Below, piece by piece: positions 13,583-13,766 of a DNA stretch of 13,766 nucleotides (the stretch's first letter is position 1; the number at the start of each line of letters is the position of its first letter). The stretch spans positions 1 through 13,766 of the forward strand of contig JABJDN010000016.1 of NCBI GenBank assembly GCA_018665385.1, read 5' to 3'. Position numbers and translations under genes: made by a program. The notes under the pieces are model-generated. The model was not told the DNA's origin. It was given only the letters and a program-made list of their open reading frames with translations, and ran no database searches. This DNA comes from Phycisphaerae bacterium. Lineage in GTDB: Bacteria > Planctomycetota > Phycisphaerae > Phycisphaerales > SM1A02.

Positions 13583-13766
13583 ATGGAAGATACTGCACCA
13601 ATCAACGCAACACCCGCTCCAAGTATGGAAAAACCCTCTATTGTGAGCCTGTACAGCGATTTATCAAAGCTACGCCTGAGTATGCTCGTAGTCGTAACCA
13701 CCGGGGCTGGCTTCATTCTCGCAAGCCCACTCGGCATTGATTGGCTCGTTTTTCTTTGGACGATTA
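13583..13766 (+). CDS. ctaB: Heme O synthase / protoheme IX farnesyltransferase, N-terminal part (runs off the right edge)
   Basis: The open plus-strand frame to the window end reads, from 13583, MEDTAPINATPAPSMEKPSI, then VSLYSDLSKLRLSMLVVVTT, then GAGFILASPLGIDWLVFLWT. The LSKLRLSMLVVVTTGAGFIL stretch (from 13661) matches the first helix of CtaB/Cox10, usually LTKPRLxxLVVLTTxxGxxLA. CtaB adds a farnesyl group to heme B, making heme O, the substrate of CtaA next door. Only the cytosolic N-terminus and first membrane helix are present; the DxxxD active-site motifs lie outside. Possible starts are ATG 13556 (its codon overlaps the ctaA start codon), 13583 (chosen, because a TATACT lies 10 bases upstream) and 13625 (MEKPSIV, leaving 67 bases between genes). 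None has a Shine-Dalgarno. Confidence 0.82.
   Translation, partial: MEDTAPINATPAPSMEKPSIVSLYSDLSKLRLSMLVVVTTGAGFILASPLGIDWLVFLWTI

Noticed and set aside
13558..13737. 60-codon upstream extension of ctaA
   Set aside because: Overlaps the CtaB N-terminus on the other strand, and the extension has no CtaA similarity.
1..13766. CRISPR arrays, insertion sequences, tRNA or rRNA genes, phage or defence genes
   Set aside because: I saw no regularly spaced repeats, transposase-like proteins, cloverleaf sequences or recognisable defence domains; gene-free gaps are all under 260 bases.

Overview
The window looks like chromosomal DNA from a Planctomycetota bacterium, most likely the class Phycisphaerae. 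This placement rests on recognised protein style and is inference. The left-edge porin has a signal peptide, a short coiled coil with a RADEIRGLVHDVLADADTRASL segment, and then a beta-rich barrel start, a layout I associate with planctomycete porins. RuvA has an enlarged loop (LEGQSQGSSFTPRLIGF) where other bacteria carry the acidic pin. Base composition is moderately AT-rich, and most start codons lack a Shine-Dalgarno sequence. I see no mobile element, CRISPR array, tRNA, rRNA or phage gene. The content is essentially housekeeping.

Layout, left to right. (1) Minus strand, 1-7407, transcribed right to left: carB (pyrimidine and arginine precursor), an isolated nuoH (complex I membrane subunit), a 68-aa hypothetical gene coupled to nuoH by an ATGA overlap, radA (recombination helicase), and the 5' part of an outer-membrane porin with a structured leader. 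(2) Plus strand, 7487-10281, a tight four-gene run: a PlsC-like acyltransferase, ruvA (GTG start, 4 bases after the acyltransferase stop), a mannose-1-phosphate guanylyltransferase and ruvX/yqgF. The last three are joined by ATGA overlaps. (3) Minus strand, 10278-13557: ctaA (heme A synthase with an extra N-terminal membrane domain), a secreted esterase-family protein and a divergent 6-phosphogluconolactonase-like protein, each overlapping the next. (4) Plus strand, right edge: the first ~60 codons of ctaB (heme O synthase), head-to-head with ctaA.

Functionally, ctaB and ctaA catalyse consecutive steps (heme B to heme O to heme A) and share a very short divergent promoter region. RadA and RuvA act in recombinational repair, and RuvX matures pre-16S rRNA, but they lie in separate transcription units. 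The acyltransferase and mannose-1-phosphate guanylyltransferase suggest envelope lipid and surface glycan supply.

I found no clear new defence or mobile system. The points most worth a second look are: the partial ctaB gene and the resulting correction of the ctaA start; the CtaA N-terminal fusion; the 68-aa gene after nuoH; a perfect 18-bp palindrome across the carB stop codon; and -10-like hexamers lying 7-12 bases before several start codons without a Shine-Dalgarno, which suggest leaderless or nearly leaderless mRNAs.
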